Shown here one piece after another: positions 36,976 through 46,967 of a DNA stretch of 64,000 nt. Where the stretch lies: the NCBI RefSeq assembly GCF_002139915.1, contig NZ_CP018788.1, positions 1,426,001-1,490,000 on the forward strand, in the 5' to 3' direction. How positions within the stretch are numbered: position 1 is the stretch's first letter; each line of letters begins with the position of its first letter. The notes beneath the pieces were generated by a model. It was given only the letters and a program-made list of their open reading frames with translations, was not told the origin of the DNA and made no database searches. Position numbers and translations under genes: made by a program. This DNA comes from Campylobacter devanensis (GTDB taxonomy: Bacteria > Campylobacterota > Campylobacteria > Campylobacterales > Campylobacteraceae).

Positions 36976-37071
36976 GTTTTAATTTATTATGATCAAAAAT
37001 AATGCCATCTAAGATTATTGCGCTCTTTTTTAGAAAATAAATATCTTAGTATGGCTTTATCTCTTAATTTT

Positions 37072-38199
37072 TTAGCCGCAAACCGATTTACTAGTATAAA
37101 TTTCTAATAATTCATTTAAATTCGCAATGACAAACTTAGCATCATCATCGCTCATCATCTGATGGCACGGCAGACTAAGCTCAGCTCTATAAAAATCCTC
37201 AGCACCATCTAATCTCATCTCGCCATATAAATTTTTATAAAAGCTAAATTGATAAGTTGGCTTATAATGCACTTGTACCCCAATGCCCATAGCGTGAAGT
37301 TCGTTATAGATATCCTCTTTTACGCACCATAAATTCGAGTTTAAAAGCACCGGATATAGATGCCTGGCACTTCTTATATTATCTGGGATATCTATCGTTT
37401 TTAGATATTTTGAGTTTTTAAAGGCATCATCATATATCTTAGCAATCTCATAACGCCTATTTATAAATTTATCAAGCTTTTTGATTTGGCTTAGCCCCAA
37501 AGCACACGCCACATCGCTTAAGCGGTAATTATAGCCTAGAGTTACCATATCCATATTCCAAGCCTGTTTTTTTACCATACCATGTGAGCGTGTGAGTCTA
37601 GCAGATTTAGCGATATTTTCATCATTAGTTAGCAAAGCCCCACCCTCAAAAGTCGTAATAGGCTTAATCGCATGAAAGCTAAAAATCGTAGCATCAGCCA
37701 AAGTGCCAACCATCTTGCCATTAATACTACTACCCAAAGCGTGACTAGCATCATCAATAATTTTAATATCTTGCTCTTTTATTAACGCTTTGATAGCATC
37801 CATATCTACTGGATACCCACCAAAATCCACAGCGGTTATAACCTTGGTTTTATCGCTTATTAACTCTTTTATAGAGGCTGGATTTATATTACCATTTAAG
37901 AGTACATCAGCAAATTTAATCCTAGCACCACACATTATAGCCGCATTTGCGGTGGCTGCGAAGGTTATAGGAGTGGTGATAACTTCATCGCCAGGTCCTA
38001 CACCAAGTGCGATATATCCAGCGTGAAGTGCCGAAGTGGCTGAGTTCATCACCACAGCATATTTCGCCCCAGTAAGCTCGCACAAAGCACTCTCAAAATC
38101 CACCACACGATTTCCACAAGTTAGCATATCGCTTTTTAGCGCTTCTACCACGGCTTGTATATCATCATCTTCTATTTTTTGTCTGCTATAAACCATCAT
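37072..38199 (-). CDS. pseC: PLP-dependent sugar aminotransferase, probably PseC
   Basis: DegT/DnrJ/EryC1-family aminotransferase. Sequence is closest to PseC, which makes UDP-4-amino-4,6-dideoxy-N-acetyl-beta-L-altrosamine in the pseudaminic acid pathway used to glycosylate Campylobacter flagellin. The N-terminus MMVYSRQKIEDDDIQAV and the pattern LTGAKYAVVMNSATSALHAG, IIDDASHALGSS and the PLP-lysine region FSFHAIKPITTFEGGALL near residue 180 are visible. Length 375 matches PseC. Other pse genes are not in the window, so a related surface-sugar role remains possible. dcd precedes it by 9 bases. Confidence 0.8.
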   Translation of the reverse strand: MMVYSRQKIEDDDIQAVVEALKSDMLTCGNRVVDFESALCELTGAKYAVVMNSATSALHAGYIALGVGPGDEVITTPITFAATANAAIMCGARIKFADVLLNGNINPASIKELISDKTKVITAVDFGGYPVDMDAIKALIKEQDIKIIDDASHALGSSINGKMVGTLADATIFSFHAIKPITTFEGGALLTNDENIAKSARLTRSHGMVKKQAWNMDMVTLGYNYRLSDVACALGLSQIKKLDKFINRRYEIAKIYDDAFKNSKYLKTIDIPDNIRSARHLYPVLLNSNLWCVKEDIYNELHAMGIGVQVHYKPTYQFSFYKNLYGEMRLDGAEDFYRAELSLPCHQMMSDDDAKFVIANLNELLEIYTSKSVCG

Positions 38200-38208
38200 T
38201 TTAAACCC

Positions 38209-38769
38209 TTATTGTAGTATTCTTGGTAGGGTTATGCCAGTTTGGGATTGATATTTGCCATTTTTGTCAGCGTAGCTAGTTTCACAAATCTCATCCCCTT
38301 GTAAAAATAGCACCTGAGCTATCCCCTCATTTGCGTAAATTTTAGCTGGAAGTGGGGTTGTATTTGAAATTTCAATTGTGATATGTCCTTCAAATCCAGG
38401 CTCAAATGGCGTTACATTGACTATTATCCCACACCTTGCGTATGTACTTTTGCCAAGGCATATAGCTAGGGTATCTCTAGGCATTATGAAATACTCCACC
38501 GTCCTAGCTAAGGCAAATGAATTTGGTGGCACAATACAGATATCACCGATGAAATCAACTACATTTTTCTCATCAAAATTTTTAGGGTCTACAACTGTAC
38601 CACCTACATTTGTAAAGATTTTAAATTCATTTCCAACCCTAATATCATATCCATAACTAGAAAGCCCATAGCTGACAACGCCACGACCGATATTCTCTTC
38701 ACAAAATGGAGTTATCATCTTGTGTTCTAAGCTCATTTGGCGTATCCATTTATCACTTTTTAAACCCAT
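38209..38769 (-). CDS. dcd: dCTP deaminase
   Basis: Deaminates dCTP to dUTP, feeding thymidylate synthesis. The trimeric dUTPase-like fold signature is seen in [37 protein letters not shown] with the catalytic glutamate, and [14 protein letters not shown]. Length 186 is normal. It lies nine bases upstream of pseC on the same strand. Confidence 0.96.
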   Translation of the reverse strand: MGLKSDKWIRQMSLEHKMITPFCEENIGRGVVSYGLSSYGYDIRVGNEFKIFTNVGGTVVDPKNFDEKNVVDFIGDICIVPPNSFALARTVEYFIMPRDTLAICLGKSTYARCGIIVNVTPFEPGFEGHITIEISNTTPLPAKIYANEGIAQVLFLQGDEICETSYADKNGKYQSQTGITLPRILQ

Positions 38770-38890
38770 AAATTTCCCTTTAAAATTAAATTGTAAGATT
38801 ATAGCAATTTCTACTTTAAACTAAAGTTTAGCTTATTATTTAGATAATTTGGGTAGAATTATGAAATTTTACTTAATTTAAGGAGAATTT

Positions 38891-39340
38891 ATGACAAGAG
38901 ATGAGATTAAAGAGCTTATGAGCTTTTTTGATGAGACAAACATTAATAAAATTAAGATAAAAGATGGTGATTTCGTAATCGAGCTAGAAAAACATGAGCC
39001 ATGCGAGCAAATAGCCCCAGCTCCAGCTTGCCCTACAATCCCAGCTCCAGCCCCAATCAATGTAGTAGTAAATGAAAAAACAGTAACTACTTCAACAGCA
39101 ACTGATACATTAAACGCACCGATGGTAGGGACATTTTATATAGCTCCAAGTCCAGGCGCTCCAAGCTTTGTTAAGGTAGGTCAAACAGTGAAAAAAGGCG
39201 ACACTATAGGCATTATAGAAGCGATGAAAATTATGAATGAGATTGAAGCTGAGTTTGATTGTAGAATTACAAAAGCCCTAATCGCAGATGGCCAACCGGT
39301 GGAATTTGGTATGGCGTTATTTGAGGTTGAAAAACTATGA
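38891..39340 (+). CDS. accB: Acetyl-CoA carboxylase biotin carboxyl carrier protein
   Basis: Carries the biotin used by acetyl-CoA carboxylase in fatty acid synthesis. The first 50 residues are the usual acidic N-terminal domain, followed by a Pro/Ala linker (APAPACPTIPAPAPI) and the biotinyl domain with the attachment site IIEAMKIMNEIEAE near residue 115. AAGGAG precedes the ATG. It overlaps accC by four bases. A biotin synthase gene is at 6.6 kb. Confidence 0.97.
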   Translation: MTRDEIKELMSFFDETNINKIKIKDGDFVIELEKHEPCEQIAPAPACPTIPAPAPINVVVNEKTVTTSTATDTLNAPMVGTFYIAPSPGAPSFVKVGQTVKKGDTIGIIEAMKIMNEIEAEFDCRITKALIADGQPVEFGMALFEVEKL

Positions 39341-40674
39341 GAGAGATTAAAAGAATCCTAATAGCAAATCGTGGTGAAATAGCTCTTAGAGCACTTAGAA
39401 CTATCCAAGAGATGGGTAAAGAAGCAGTTGTAGTGCATTCTACAGCTGATAAAGATGCTCTTTATGTTAAATACGCTGATGCTAGTATCTGTATAGGTGG
39501 TGCTAGAAGTAGTGAGAGCTATCTACATATCCCAGCTATTATCACAGCTTGCGAGATTAGCGAAGCTGATGCGATATTTCCAGGTTATGGATTTTTGAGC
39601 GAAAATCAAAATTTCGTAGAAATTTGCGAAAAGCACAATATCAAATTTATAGGCCCAAGCGTAGAGGCTATGGCTTTAATGAGTGATAAAAGCAAAGCCA
39701 AACAGATGATGATGAGAGCGGGAATTCCAGTTGTACCAGGTAGTGATGGCGCTATCAAAGATATGGAAATGGCTAAAAAATTAGCTAGTGAAATTGGCTA
39801 TCCAGTGATTATAAAAGCAGCCGCAGGTGGCGGTGGCCGTGGTATGAGAGTGGTAGAGAAAGAAGAGGATTTAGAAAAGAGCTTTTGGTCAGCTGAAAGC
39901 GAGGCTATGAGTGCCTTTGGTGATGGGACAATGTATATGGAAAAATATATCTCAAATCCACGCCACATAGAGGTTCAAGTCCTAGGCGATGAGTATGGCA
40001 ATGTAATCCATGTAGGTGAAAGAGATTGCTCAATGCAACGCCGCCACCAAAAATTAATAGAAGAGAGCCCAGCAGTAATTTTAGATGATGAAACTAGGGC
40101 CCAACTCCACCAAACAGCCGTAAATGCTGCTAAAGCCATAGGATATACGGGTGCTGGGACTTTTGAGTTTTTATACGATCAAAGGGATAATAAATTTTAT
40201 TTTATTGAGATGAATACAAGACTCCAAGTTGAGCATTGTGTAAGTGAGATGTGTAGCGGATTAGACTTGATAGAGTGGATGATACGAATCTCACAAGGCG
40301 AGAGATTGCCAGAGCAAAAAGATATCAAATTAAGTGGCCACTCAATAGAGTGTAGAATCACAGCCGAAGACCCAAAAAGCTTCACTCCAAATCCAGGTAA
40401 AATCACAAAATATGTCGCCCCAGGCGGTAGAAATGTCAGAATGGATAGCCATGTTTATGAGGGTTATAGCGTTCCGCCGTATTATGATAGCATGATAGGC
40501 AAATTAATCGTCCATGATATAGATAGAAATAGAGCTATTGCCAAGATGAAAGTCGCACTTGATGAGCTAATCATACAAGGGATTAAAACAACCAAAGATT
40601 TTCATATAAATATGATGAATAATGATGATTTTATCAATAATTTATATGATACAAACTATTTGGCAAAGCATTAA
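39337..40674 (+). CDS. accC: Acetyl-CoA carboxylase biotin carboxylase
   Basis: ATP-dependent carboxylation of the biotin on AccB. ATP-grasp features include the N-terminal ILIANRGEIALRALRT, IKAAAGGGGRGMRVV, HIEVQVLGDEYGNVIHVGER, DCSMQRRHQKLIEESPA and FIEMNTRLQVEHCVSE. Length 445 is normal. It ends about 70 bases before the CRISPR array. Confidence 0.98.
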   Translation: MREIKRILIANRGEIALRALRTIQEMGKEAVVVHSTADKDALYVKYADASICIGGARSSESYLHIPAIITACEISEADAIFPGYGFLSENQNFVEICEKHNIKFIGPSVEAMALMSDKSKAKQMMMRAGIPVVPGSDGAIKDMEMAKKLASEIGYPVIIKAAAGGGGRGMRVVEKEEDLEKSFWSAESEAMSAFGDGTMYMEKYISNPRHIEVQVLGDEYGNVIHVGERDCSMQRRHQKLIEESPAVILDDETRAQLHQTAVNAAKAIGYTGAGTFEFLYDQRDNKFYFIEMNTRLQVEHCVSEMCSGLDLIEWMIRISQGERLPEQKDIKLSGHSIECRITAEDPKSFTPNPGKITKYVAPGGRNVRMDSHVYEGYSVPPYYDSMIGKLIVHDIDRNRAIAKMKVALDELIIQGIKTTKDFHINMMNNDDFINNLYDTNYLAKH

Positions 40675-40745
40675 ATTAATTTTAATTCCAAGCTAAATTA
40701 ATTTACAATAAATTTAATGGTGTCTAATTTATAAACTAGACACCT

Positions 40746-41145
40746 ATTTTAAGCTGAGTTGATTTGTGGTATAATTTACAACCTTCAAGAAAAAGATAAA
40801 GGCAAAAAAGGTGAAAAGTTTCAAACCGAGTTGATTTGTGGTATAATTTGCAACTATGGAACAAGTATTAAAACAATTTACTATCGCATTGTTTCAAACC
40901 GAGTTGATTTGTGGTATAATTTGCAACATGTTTAAATATTTGAAGCTTTGCTAACGATTTATCGTTTCAAACCGAGTTGATTTGTGGTATAATTTGCAAC
41001 TTAATCCGCAATCTAAAGATGATTTTATTTATCAAAGTTTCAAACCGAGTTGATTTGTGGTATAATTTGCAACTATCAGTCTTAACCCTTTCATTTTTGC
41101 AAGGGTTAGTTTCAAACCGAGTTGATTTGTGGTATAATTTGCAAC
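40746..41145 (+). CRISPR. CRISPR array, 6 repeats of 37 bp and 5 spacers
   Basis: Repeats start at 40746, 40818, 40891, 40964, 41037 and 41109, with spacers of 35, 36, 36, 36 and 35 bases. The last five repeats are identical, starting GTTTCAAACCGAG and ending GGTATAATTTGCAAC; the first has five mismatches. Each repeat contains TGGTATAAT, an extended -10 promoter box that would drive transcription into the next spacer on the plus strand, as known for type II-C arrays in Campylobacter and Neisseria. The degenerate repeat at the left and the tracrRNA and cas genes at the right suggest new spacers enter at the right end. No spacer matches elsewhere in this window were noticed. Confidence 0.98.
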
Positions 41146-41255
41146 CTGAGCTAAATTTAGCCTATTTTATGGGCATTTGGCTATAGTTTAAAGGTCTTAA
41201 TTCTTCCACTTTGAAAAAAAATGCTAAAAATAGCGAATTTGTGGAAAAATTTAGC

Positions 41256-41261
41256 TATAAT
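41256..41261 (+). promoter_or_regulatory. -10 box of the tracrRNA promoter
   Basis: TATAAT on the plus strand, about seven bases before the first base of the anti-repeat (41268). Its distance from the predicted RNA start is what a sigma-70 promoter requires. No strong -35 is seen, as is usual in Campylobacter. Confidence 0.7.
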
Positions 41262-41267
41262 ACAAAC

Positions 41268-41356
41268 GCAAATTATACTATAGATTAACTCTTTAGCGTT
41301 TGAAATCACCTAAAGGTGTTAACAGATCGGGGCAACTGCCATATGGCACCCCCGGT
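41268..41356 (+). ncRNA. tracrRNA
   Basis: The segment 41268-41305 is an anti-repeat. GCAAATTATAC pairs with the repeat end GTATAATTTGC, ATTAACTC pairs with GAGTTGAT (one G-U), and GTTTGAAA pairs with the repeat start TTTCAAAC, leaving an internal bulge. It is followed by a stem CACC-TAAA-GGTG at 41307-41318 and a larger hairpin at 41328-41354 containing the palindrome TGCCATATGGCA inside a CGGGG/CCCCG clamp. A TATAAT box sits just upstream. This is the trans-activating RNA that would pair with crRNA repeats for Cas9. It is convergent with cas4, whose stop lies two bases beyond. The exact 3' end is inferred. Confidence 0.88.
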
Positions 41357-41357
41357 A

Positions 41358-41924
41358 TCATTCTCTATCATCACAGTAGTTTTTAAATTCACACTGCATA
41401 CAAGCAGCTATACTAGCACAACTTTGCGGAAATAGCTCTTGATTTAACATTTTATTAATCTTATCTATCGTGCTATTAAATTGGGCTAAATCATCACTGT
41501 TTATATCAAATATCTTAAATTTAAGATTATTACTACAAATTAGCATTATCTTAAAAAATGGTTTATTAAAATGCTTACTAGCTAGCTTTGAGTAGGCTAT
41601 AAGCTGCATTTTAGTGCCTTTATTTAGTATTGGCTTGTTTTGATTTTTAAACTCAGCTACAATTATCTCATTTTGGCACTCTAGCACCAAATCTGCTACT
41701 CCTTGCATAGATGAATCTTGCAAATATAGATTGCTATATGCTTTTATAATTGGCAGCTTAAATTTGATAAATTTTCTATTTTTAAATAGTTCGTTTTGTT
41801 TATTGTGATATTGTGAGCCTGAGCTTACATACTCTGGATATACTGGCTTAATATCGCAAAATGTATAAAAATATAAAATCCTAGGACAAAATACAAATTG
41901 TCTAATATGGCTAACTAAAATCAT
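41358..41924 (-). CDS. cas4: CRISPR-associated exonuclease Cas4
   Basis: PD-(D/E)XK nuclease that helps trim and select prespacers; among type II systems its presence defines subtype II-B. The 188 residues show the first cluster cysteine in FVFCPRILYFYTF, nuclease residues in GVADLVLE and IIVAEFKNQNK, and the C-terminal iron-sulfur cysteines in CASIAACMQCEFKNYC. All are intact. The gene abuts cas2 (stop of cas2 at 41925) and ends against the tracrRNA. Confidence 0.9.
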   Translation of the reverse strand: MILVSHIRQFVFCPRILYFYTFCDIKPVYPEYVSSGSQYHNKQNELFKNRKFIKFKLPIIKAYSNLYLQDSSMQGVADLVLECQNEIIVAEFKNQNKPILNKGTKMQLIAYSKLASKHFNKPFFKIMLICSNNLKFKIFDINSDDLAQFNSTIDKINKMLNQELFPQSCASIAACMQCEFKNYCDDRE

Positions 41925-42194
41925 CTAAATAATCTCATATATTTTACTCTCAAAACACTCTTTGGTATAGCCTAAAGTATCATTAAAATCTAAATTTACA
42001 GATGCGATAATCGCCTTATCGCTTTTAGCGCAATATTTAGATAAGAGTTCTTTAATGGCTAGCTTATCAGCTCGACTTAACTCCCCATAAAATACTGATT
42101 TTTGCACAGCTAAAAGCCCAAAATCTTTTAATCTTTCAAATAGCTTTGTCCTGTTTTTACTATTTTCTATATCGTAGCAGATTAGATATCTCAT
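41925..42194 (-). CDS. cas2: CRISPR-associated endoribonuclease Cas2
   Basis: Small ferredoxin-fold protein that forms the integration complex with Cas1. The 89 residues begin MRYLICYDIENSKNRTKLF, with the usual hydrophobic strand and aspartate, and continue with LLAVQKSVFYGELSRADK. Frame intact. Its ATG directly abuts TAA at 42195-42197, which is where cas1 would end if its frameshift were repaired. Confidence 0.93.
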   Translation of the reverse strand: MRYLICYDIENSKNRTKLFERLKDFGLLAVQKSVFYGELSRADKLAIKELLSKYCAKSDKAIIASVNLDFNDTLGYTKECFESKIYEII

Positions 42195-43152
42195 TTACCA
42201 CCTAAATATGTATGATTTATACCTGCTATCACCACAAAAAAATGCTGAAATTTTATATACTTGGCGTTGGATAATACTTTCTAAAGTAAGCTTTTTGTGA
42301 TTATAGATAAGTTTTTTATTTAATGAATTTAATATATTTGAAGCTATTACTTTTTTTTAATTCTGCATTTAATTCGCCTTTGAGAGATGAGCGAATTTTA
42401 ATAATATTTCTATCTACTATAAAGCTTCTGTACTCCTCCATAATATCTAAGGCTAAAGATGGCTTGGCGCTTCGCATAGTATGTAAAACTCCAAAATATG
42501 GATTTAATCCGGCATTTATAATACTTTTATAGATTATATTTAATAGTATTGCATAGCCATAATTTAAAGCTTGATTTGATATTTCACTGCTTGCTCTTTT
42601 GGTGCGGTGTTCAAAACTAGATGGCAAAAGAGAGTTAAATTTGAGAAATTCAAAATATCTATGAGCAGCATTAGCCTCAATACTAAATATATCATTTGTG
42701 TCTATTATTTTTGAGCTTTTTAGTGTATCAATTGCTTTTTGCATAGCAATTAATGCAGTGTTTTTTTGCTCGTTATTTTTATTTCTAGAAAAGTATAAAA
42801 TTGTAGAACGTTGATTTTTAATCTTTCCGATTATTAACTCTTTTGCTAGCATCAATCCCTTGGCATTATCTTTAGATGAAAATTGCTGTTTTAATACATT
42901 TACTCCTTTATGTTCATAAAGTGTATGCGTAGCACTAAATGTGTTAAAGTTTTGATAGAAAATCTTTATTCCACGCACACTACAAGCAAAGATTAAATCG
43001 CTAGAAATGGTTATACCGTTTGAATTTATAGATATGGTTTTTAATGATTTAAGGGCTATCTCTTTTATTATCTCTTTATTTTGATATATTACTATCCTTT
43101 GAGACTTTAATCCTAAAAATAGCCCAAAACTATTAATAACTAGATGTTTCAT
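42195..43152 (-). pseudogene. cas1: CRISPR integrase Cas1, frameshifted at an A8 tract
   Basis: Cas1 integrates new spacers. The open frame from ATG 43152 gives 278 residues with the catalytic glutamate in SIEANAAHRYFEFL, the histidine in GVLHTMRSAKPS and the aspartate in LALDIMEEYRSFIVD, then diverges after an eight-adenine run (plus-strand T8 at 42351-42358) into NSFKYIKFIK and a stop at 42316. If one A is removed, the frame continues with LNKKLIYNHKKLTLESIIQR and ends GDSRYKSYIFRW exactly at the cas2 start, giving the normal Cas1 C-terminus and 318 residues. Slippage at A8 could restore some full-length protein. It overlaps cas9 by 20 bases. Confidence 0.88.
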
Positions 43153-46100
43153 CGATTAAATTATCTAGCATTATTTTTTTATGTATAGCTGATGTTTGAG
43201 TGCAATATGTGATTATTAGGCTATCTTTTGTATCTTTGATTATGGTTATTTTATTATCTCTTGGTTTTCCTAATAGCTCTTTAAATTCACCATTTAAATA
43301 TTTATCTATAAACTCATCACGGCTAGTTTGGTCAAGTAAATTATAATCTCCAATTTGGCTTTTATCAAATTCAACCTCTATATCGTGTCTATTGGCTTGA
43401 GAGATTATATACTCAAGTTTTATAATAGCTGATGGGAGATTTTTGGTTACTAGAAGTTTGTAAATTTGCTTTATATTTTTAGATTTTAATTCAATTATAT
43501 TTATTATATCTGCTATTTTACGAGGCAATATATTTTTACTAAAAAATGGAATTTTGATTATATTTTTACTATCTAAATCTATATATGTTTTAGTGGCTAT
43601 ATCGGAATTCACAAGTCCAGCATATCCGCCATTTTGCCTTATGATATAGTTAGGACTTTTAATTGCTTTTATAGGCAAAGAGTAGATTATACGAGATTTA
43701 TTTCTACTTCTTTTGGCTTGTTTGGTATAAAAACACTCTTTAAACAGCTCTTTTATCTCTTGGTGTTGTAATATATTTTTGCCATCTTTTATCTCTATAA
43801 TCTTGCTTTCATTTGCTTTAAGATATGATAGAATTTATCTATATTTTTGGTTTTTATTTTTGCATCTGGTACTTTTAATTCATTTTTATTATTAAAAAAC
43901 ATACTACTTTTATCTTCATCTTTTATAATAGCAAATATATCTTTTCGTATATAAGAACATAGATGATTGTCTAGAAATTTAAGTTTATTTAATAATTTAA
44001 TATCGCCTTCATTAAAGGCTTTAAATAATAGATCAAAAACTTTATGTGTACTTATATAAAATTTACCTGATTTAAAATCGCTAGTTATAGCAACCTTTTT
44101 GCCATTTTCTTTAGTATGCAAAAGCCCAAGATCAAGCAAGATATTAGCTTCTTTATCTTTTAATATATTGGCATTTTCATAAACTAGCGAATATACACCA
44201 TCATCAAATAGCTTTTTACGAGATATTTTATTAGAGTTTAACTCTAGATATTTTTTGCTTTGCATAGTCATTTTATTGCTATACTCTGGCTTAATATGAT
44301 TATAGTTATACTTAAACTCACGCTGACCTTTTGAGTTTTTTATTAATTTACTATTAGCATAATAAAATACTATACTAGCATCAATGCAGTGACTATGACT
44401 ATCTTGAATTTTAGCTTTTTGTAGCTCTTTATCTTCTTTGCTTAGTTCGCTTCTAATTGCGCTTACTAGTTCTGCATTGATGAAATTAACACTAAATTCA
44501 ATATCTTGATTTGATTTATTTAGCTTATCTTTTACCTTTTGTATTAAAAGATTTACAAAACGCTTTTGAGTGCCATTAGAGTGAGTTTTGATTCTATCTA
44601 GTTTTAAAATTTCAAGCGCTTTAGTAAAGCTATCTGAATTTTTATAAAATAGAGCATGTCTAAGTGCGATCTGTTCTATGCTATTAAGATTATCAAAATT
44701 TGTAAATTTATTAATATTTATCTTTGCCATCTGTGTATCTATAAAATTCTTAAATTCATCAAGATTTTGTACTTTTATAATTTTATAAATTGAATTTAAA
44801 TAATTTTGGTGTAAATTTTCTAAAGTATAGCTTTGATTGCCCTTTTGTAAATTAGCAGTAGAGCTAGCTGGGATTAAATTTGCCCTAGAATTATATAAGC
44901 CTTTAGAACGAGGCAAGATATGATCATATTCGCAGTTAATCTCATCTATCTTTTGGCCTGAGTATGGACAGATCATATCTTTTGATTTTTGGCGTTTGCT
45001 TATTAAATTTAAGTCGCTAGCACTATTTTCAAAACTAAATTTATTCATCTCTACATTTATAGTTATATATGAAATATCTTTTAAAATTTCTGGCTTAATA
45101 GCGGTGCTAATTTCATATGCTAAACGATTTAGATACATCTCTATTTTGCCATTAATAAGTCTAGCCGAATTAGCTGGCAATCTAGTACAAATGGCATTTT
45201 GTGAGCCAGAACGAATTAAATTTTCTAAAGTATGGCATTTGCAAGTTTTTAAAAATCCACGATTTTTTTCATCATAGATTATATCTCCTAACTGGCCAAG
45301 ATAGTTGATATTTGTATTAAATTATTTTTATCAAATGGATGCTTAAACTCAAATACGCTATTGTGGTTATTGATATTTTGAGCTACTTTTGGATATAACT
45401 CTAGGATTGTTTGAATATCTTTATCGTTAATTTCATCATTATTTAGATTATGATAGAAGCTATTTTGGTAACTCTTTTTTAATTCATTTAAATCTCTAAA
45501 AAACCCTTTATAGCTCCTATTGCCTTTTATCTTATTTTTTAGCATAAACTCTTCTAGGTTAATTACGTCATCTTTAGTGATATTTTTTCCAAAAAGAGCT
45601 GAAATAAGTTCATTTTTATTTCTATTTTTATGTGGCGTATTTTTGCCACATGGAATTAATAAATCATTAGTTATTATTCCTTTTTTTGCGTTATCTACTT
45701 CGTTATAGTATCTCCTAGCAAACTCCTTAAATTCCCTAATTTCATCACTATTTAACCTAAAAGTATCAGCAAATATTTTGCTATTATTATCAAGAGCTCT
45801 TGGATATAAGGCTACATCTATTAGACTCTCTTTTGAGATATCTAATACTCTTTGTAAATATTTAGCGATATTATTTTCATTTATATCATTAAGGCTGATT
45901 AACTGGCCATTTTCATCTCTTCTTATATGCGTAAAATCATCGCTATTTAAAATTTTATAAGTTAAATTTGCTAGACTAGGAGTAATTTTATCAATATTTA
46001 ACATCAAAGTATTGCATTTTTGTGGATTTTTATTTTTACGATTTTCGTATGGCGGGATAGTAATTACTGGATCGATACTTTTTAAATACTCTAAAGCCGA

Positions 46101-46967
46101 TTTTGTCTTTAAAGAATTTAGCATATTTAGTTTATTGTTATTTTGTATATCAGTTATATACTCCATATAATTGATATTTCTTATTATATTTTTCTTTAGC
46201 TTTGCATCATCAAAATTTATATTATCTAGATATTTATTATTAAAATACCTTCTTAAAATTCGAGTTTGAAAATTTGAAATATTTCCAACAAAATTATAAA
46301 ATTCATCTAAATTATCAAATTTATCAGATTTTTGGATTATAAATTCACAATCTTTATAAATTAACTCTTTTATATCTTTTAAGTAGCTAATTCTATGCTT
46401 ATTATTTTTATCAATTTCATTGCATATACTTTGAATTAGACTTTGTATATTTTTACTAGCTTTTATGGCTTTTTTATTTTCTTTATCTATATTAATTAAA
46501 ATTTGACTTTGAGTATCTAGGATCTTTTTAATTTCATCATTTGAATGATCTACAACTATCTCATTTATAATTTGTTCAAATTCATCTTTATTTTTACTAA
46601 GCCCAAATATATATCTATCTAAACCATTTAAAAACTCAACCACATCATCATCTAAGCTTTCATTAAATTCGATATTATGATAGTTAAAACCACGATTTTT
46701 AAAAAGCCCATAAATTGTCTCTATTTGACTTTGACTCAAACCATCTATAGGCAAAATCTCATTAAGTAATCTTAAAATAAATCTATCCCTATCATAACTA
46801 CGCCTAGCATGGCGACGTGCTGTTCTATCGCTTTTGGAAAATGTTAAATTTTTATCAAAATATATATTAAACGCATTTTTATAAATTATAGAATTTTCAT
46901 TTGTAATAGCGATAAACACGCCATTATTTGCAGCACCCATATCTACATTTATAGACAATTCATACAT
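43133..46967 (-). pseudogene. cas9: Type II-B Cas9, broken by two frameshifts
   Basis: RNA-guided DNA nuclease of the F. novicida-like II-B branch. Start at ATG 46967 behind TTGGAG. Fragment 1 (to 45288) has RuvC-I (LSINVDMGAANNGVFIA), the Arg-rich bridge helix (DRTARRHARRSYDRDRF) and IDPVITIPPYENR. Fragment 2 (to 43795) continues as LGQLGDIIYDEKNRGFLKTC and carries RuvC-II, HNH (INCEYDHILPRSKG, then NLIPASS) and RuvC-III (DSHSHCIDASIVFYY). Fragment 3 (to 43133) is the C-terminal PAM-interacting part (YIIRQNGGYAGLVN). Shifts lie at about 45290-45322 (an apparent two-base ATAT expansion) and 43800-43840. Repaired length is about 1277 residues. All catalytic residues remain, but in separate frames. 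Confidence 0.92.

Noticed and set aside
40783-41108. Self-targeting spacers as a reason for Cas9 decay
   Set aside because: I saw no match of any spacer to other parts of this window; the rest of the genome cannot be checked here.
40977-41186. Frame of 69 residues across the CRISPR array
   Set aside because: It is made of translated repeats and spacers.
42195-42315. A 121-base gap between cas2 and cas1 as a separate regulatory or scaRNA region
   Set aside because: In the shifted frame it reads as the missing C-terminus of Cas1, which explains the gap.
43133-46967. Natural split Cas9 with three separately expressed parts
   Set aside because: The later fragments start at internal TTG codons without ribosome binding sites, and the homology runs across each junction in the other frame, as in frameshift mutation.
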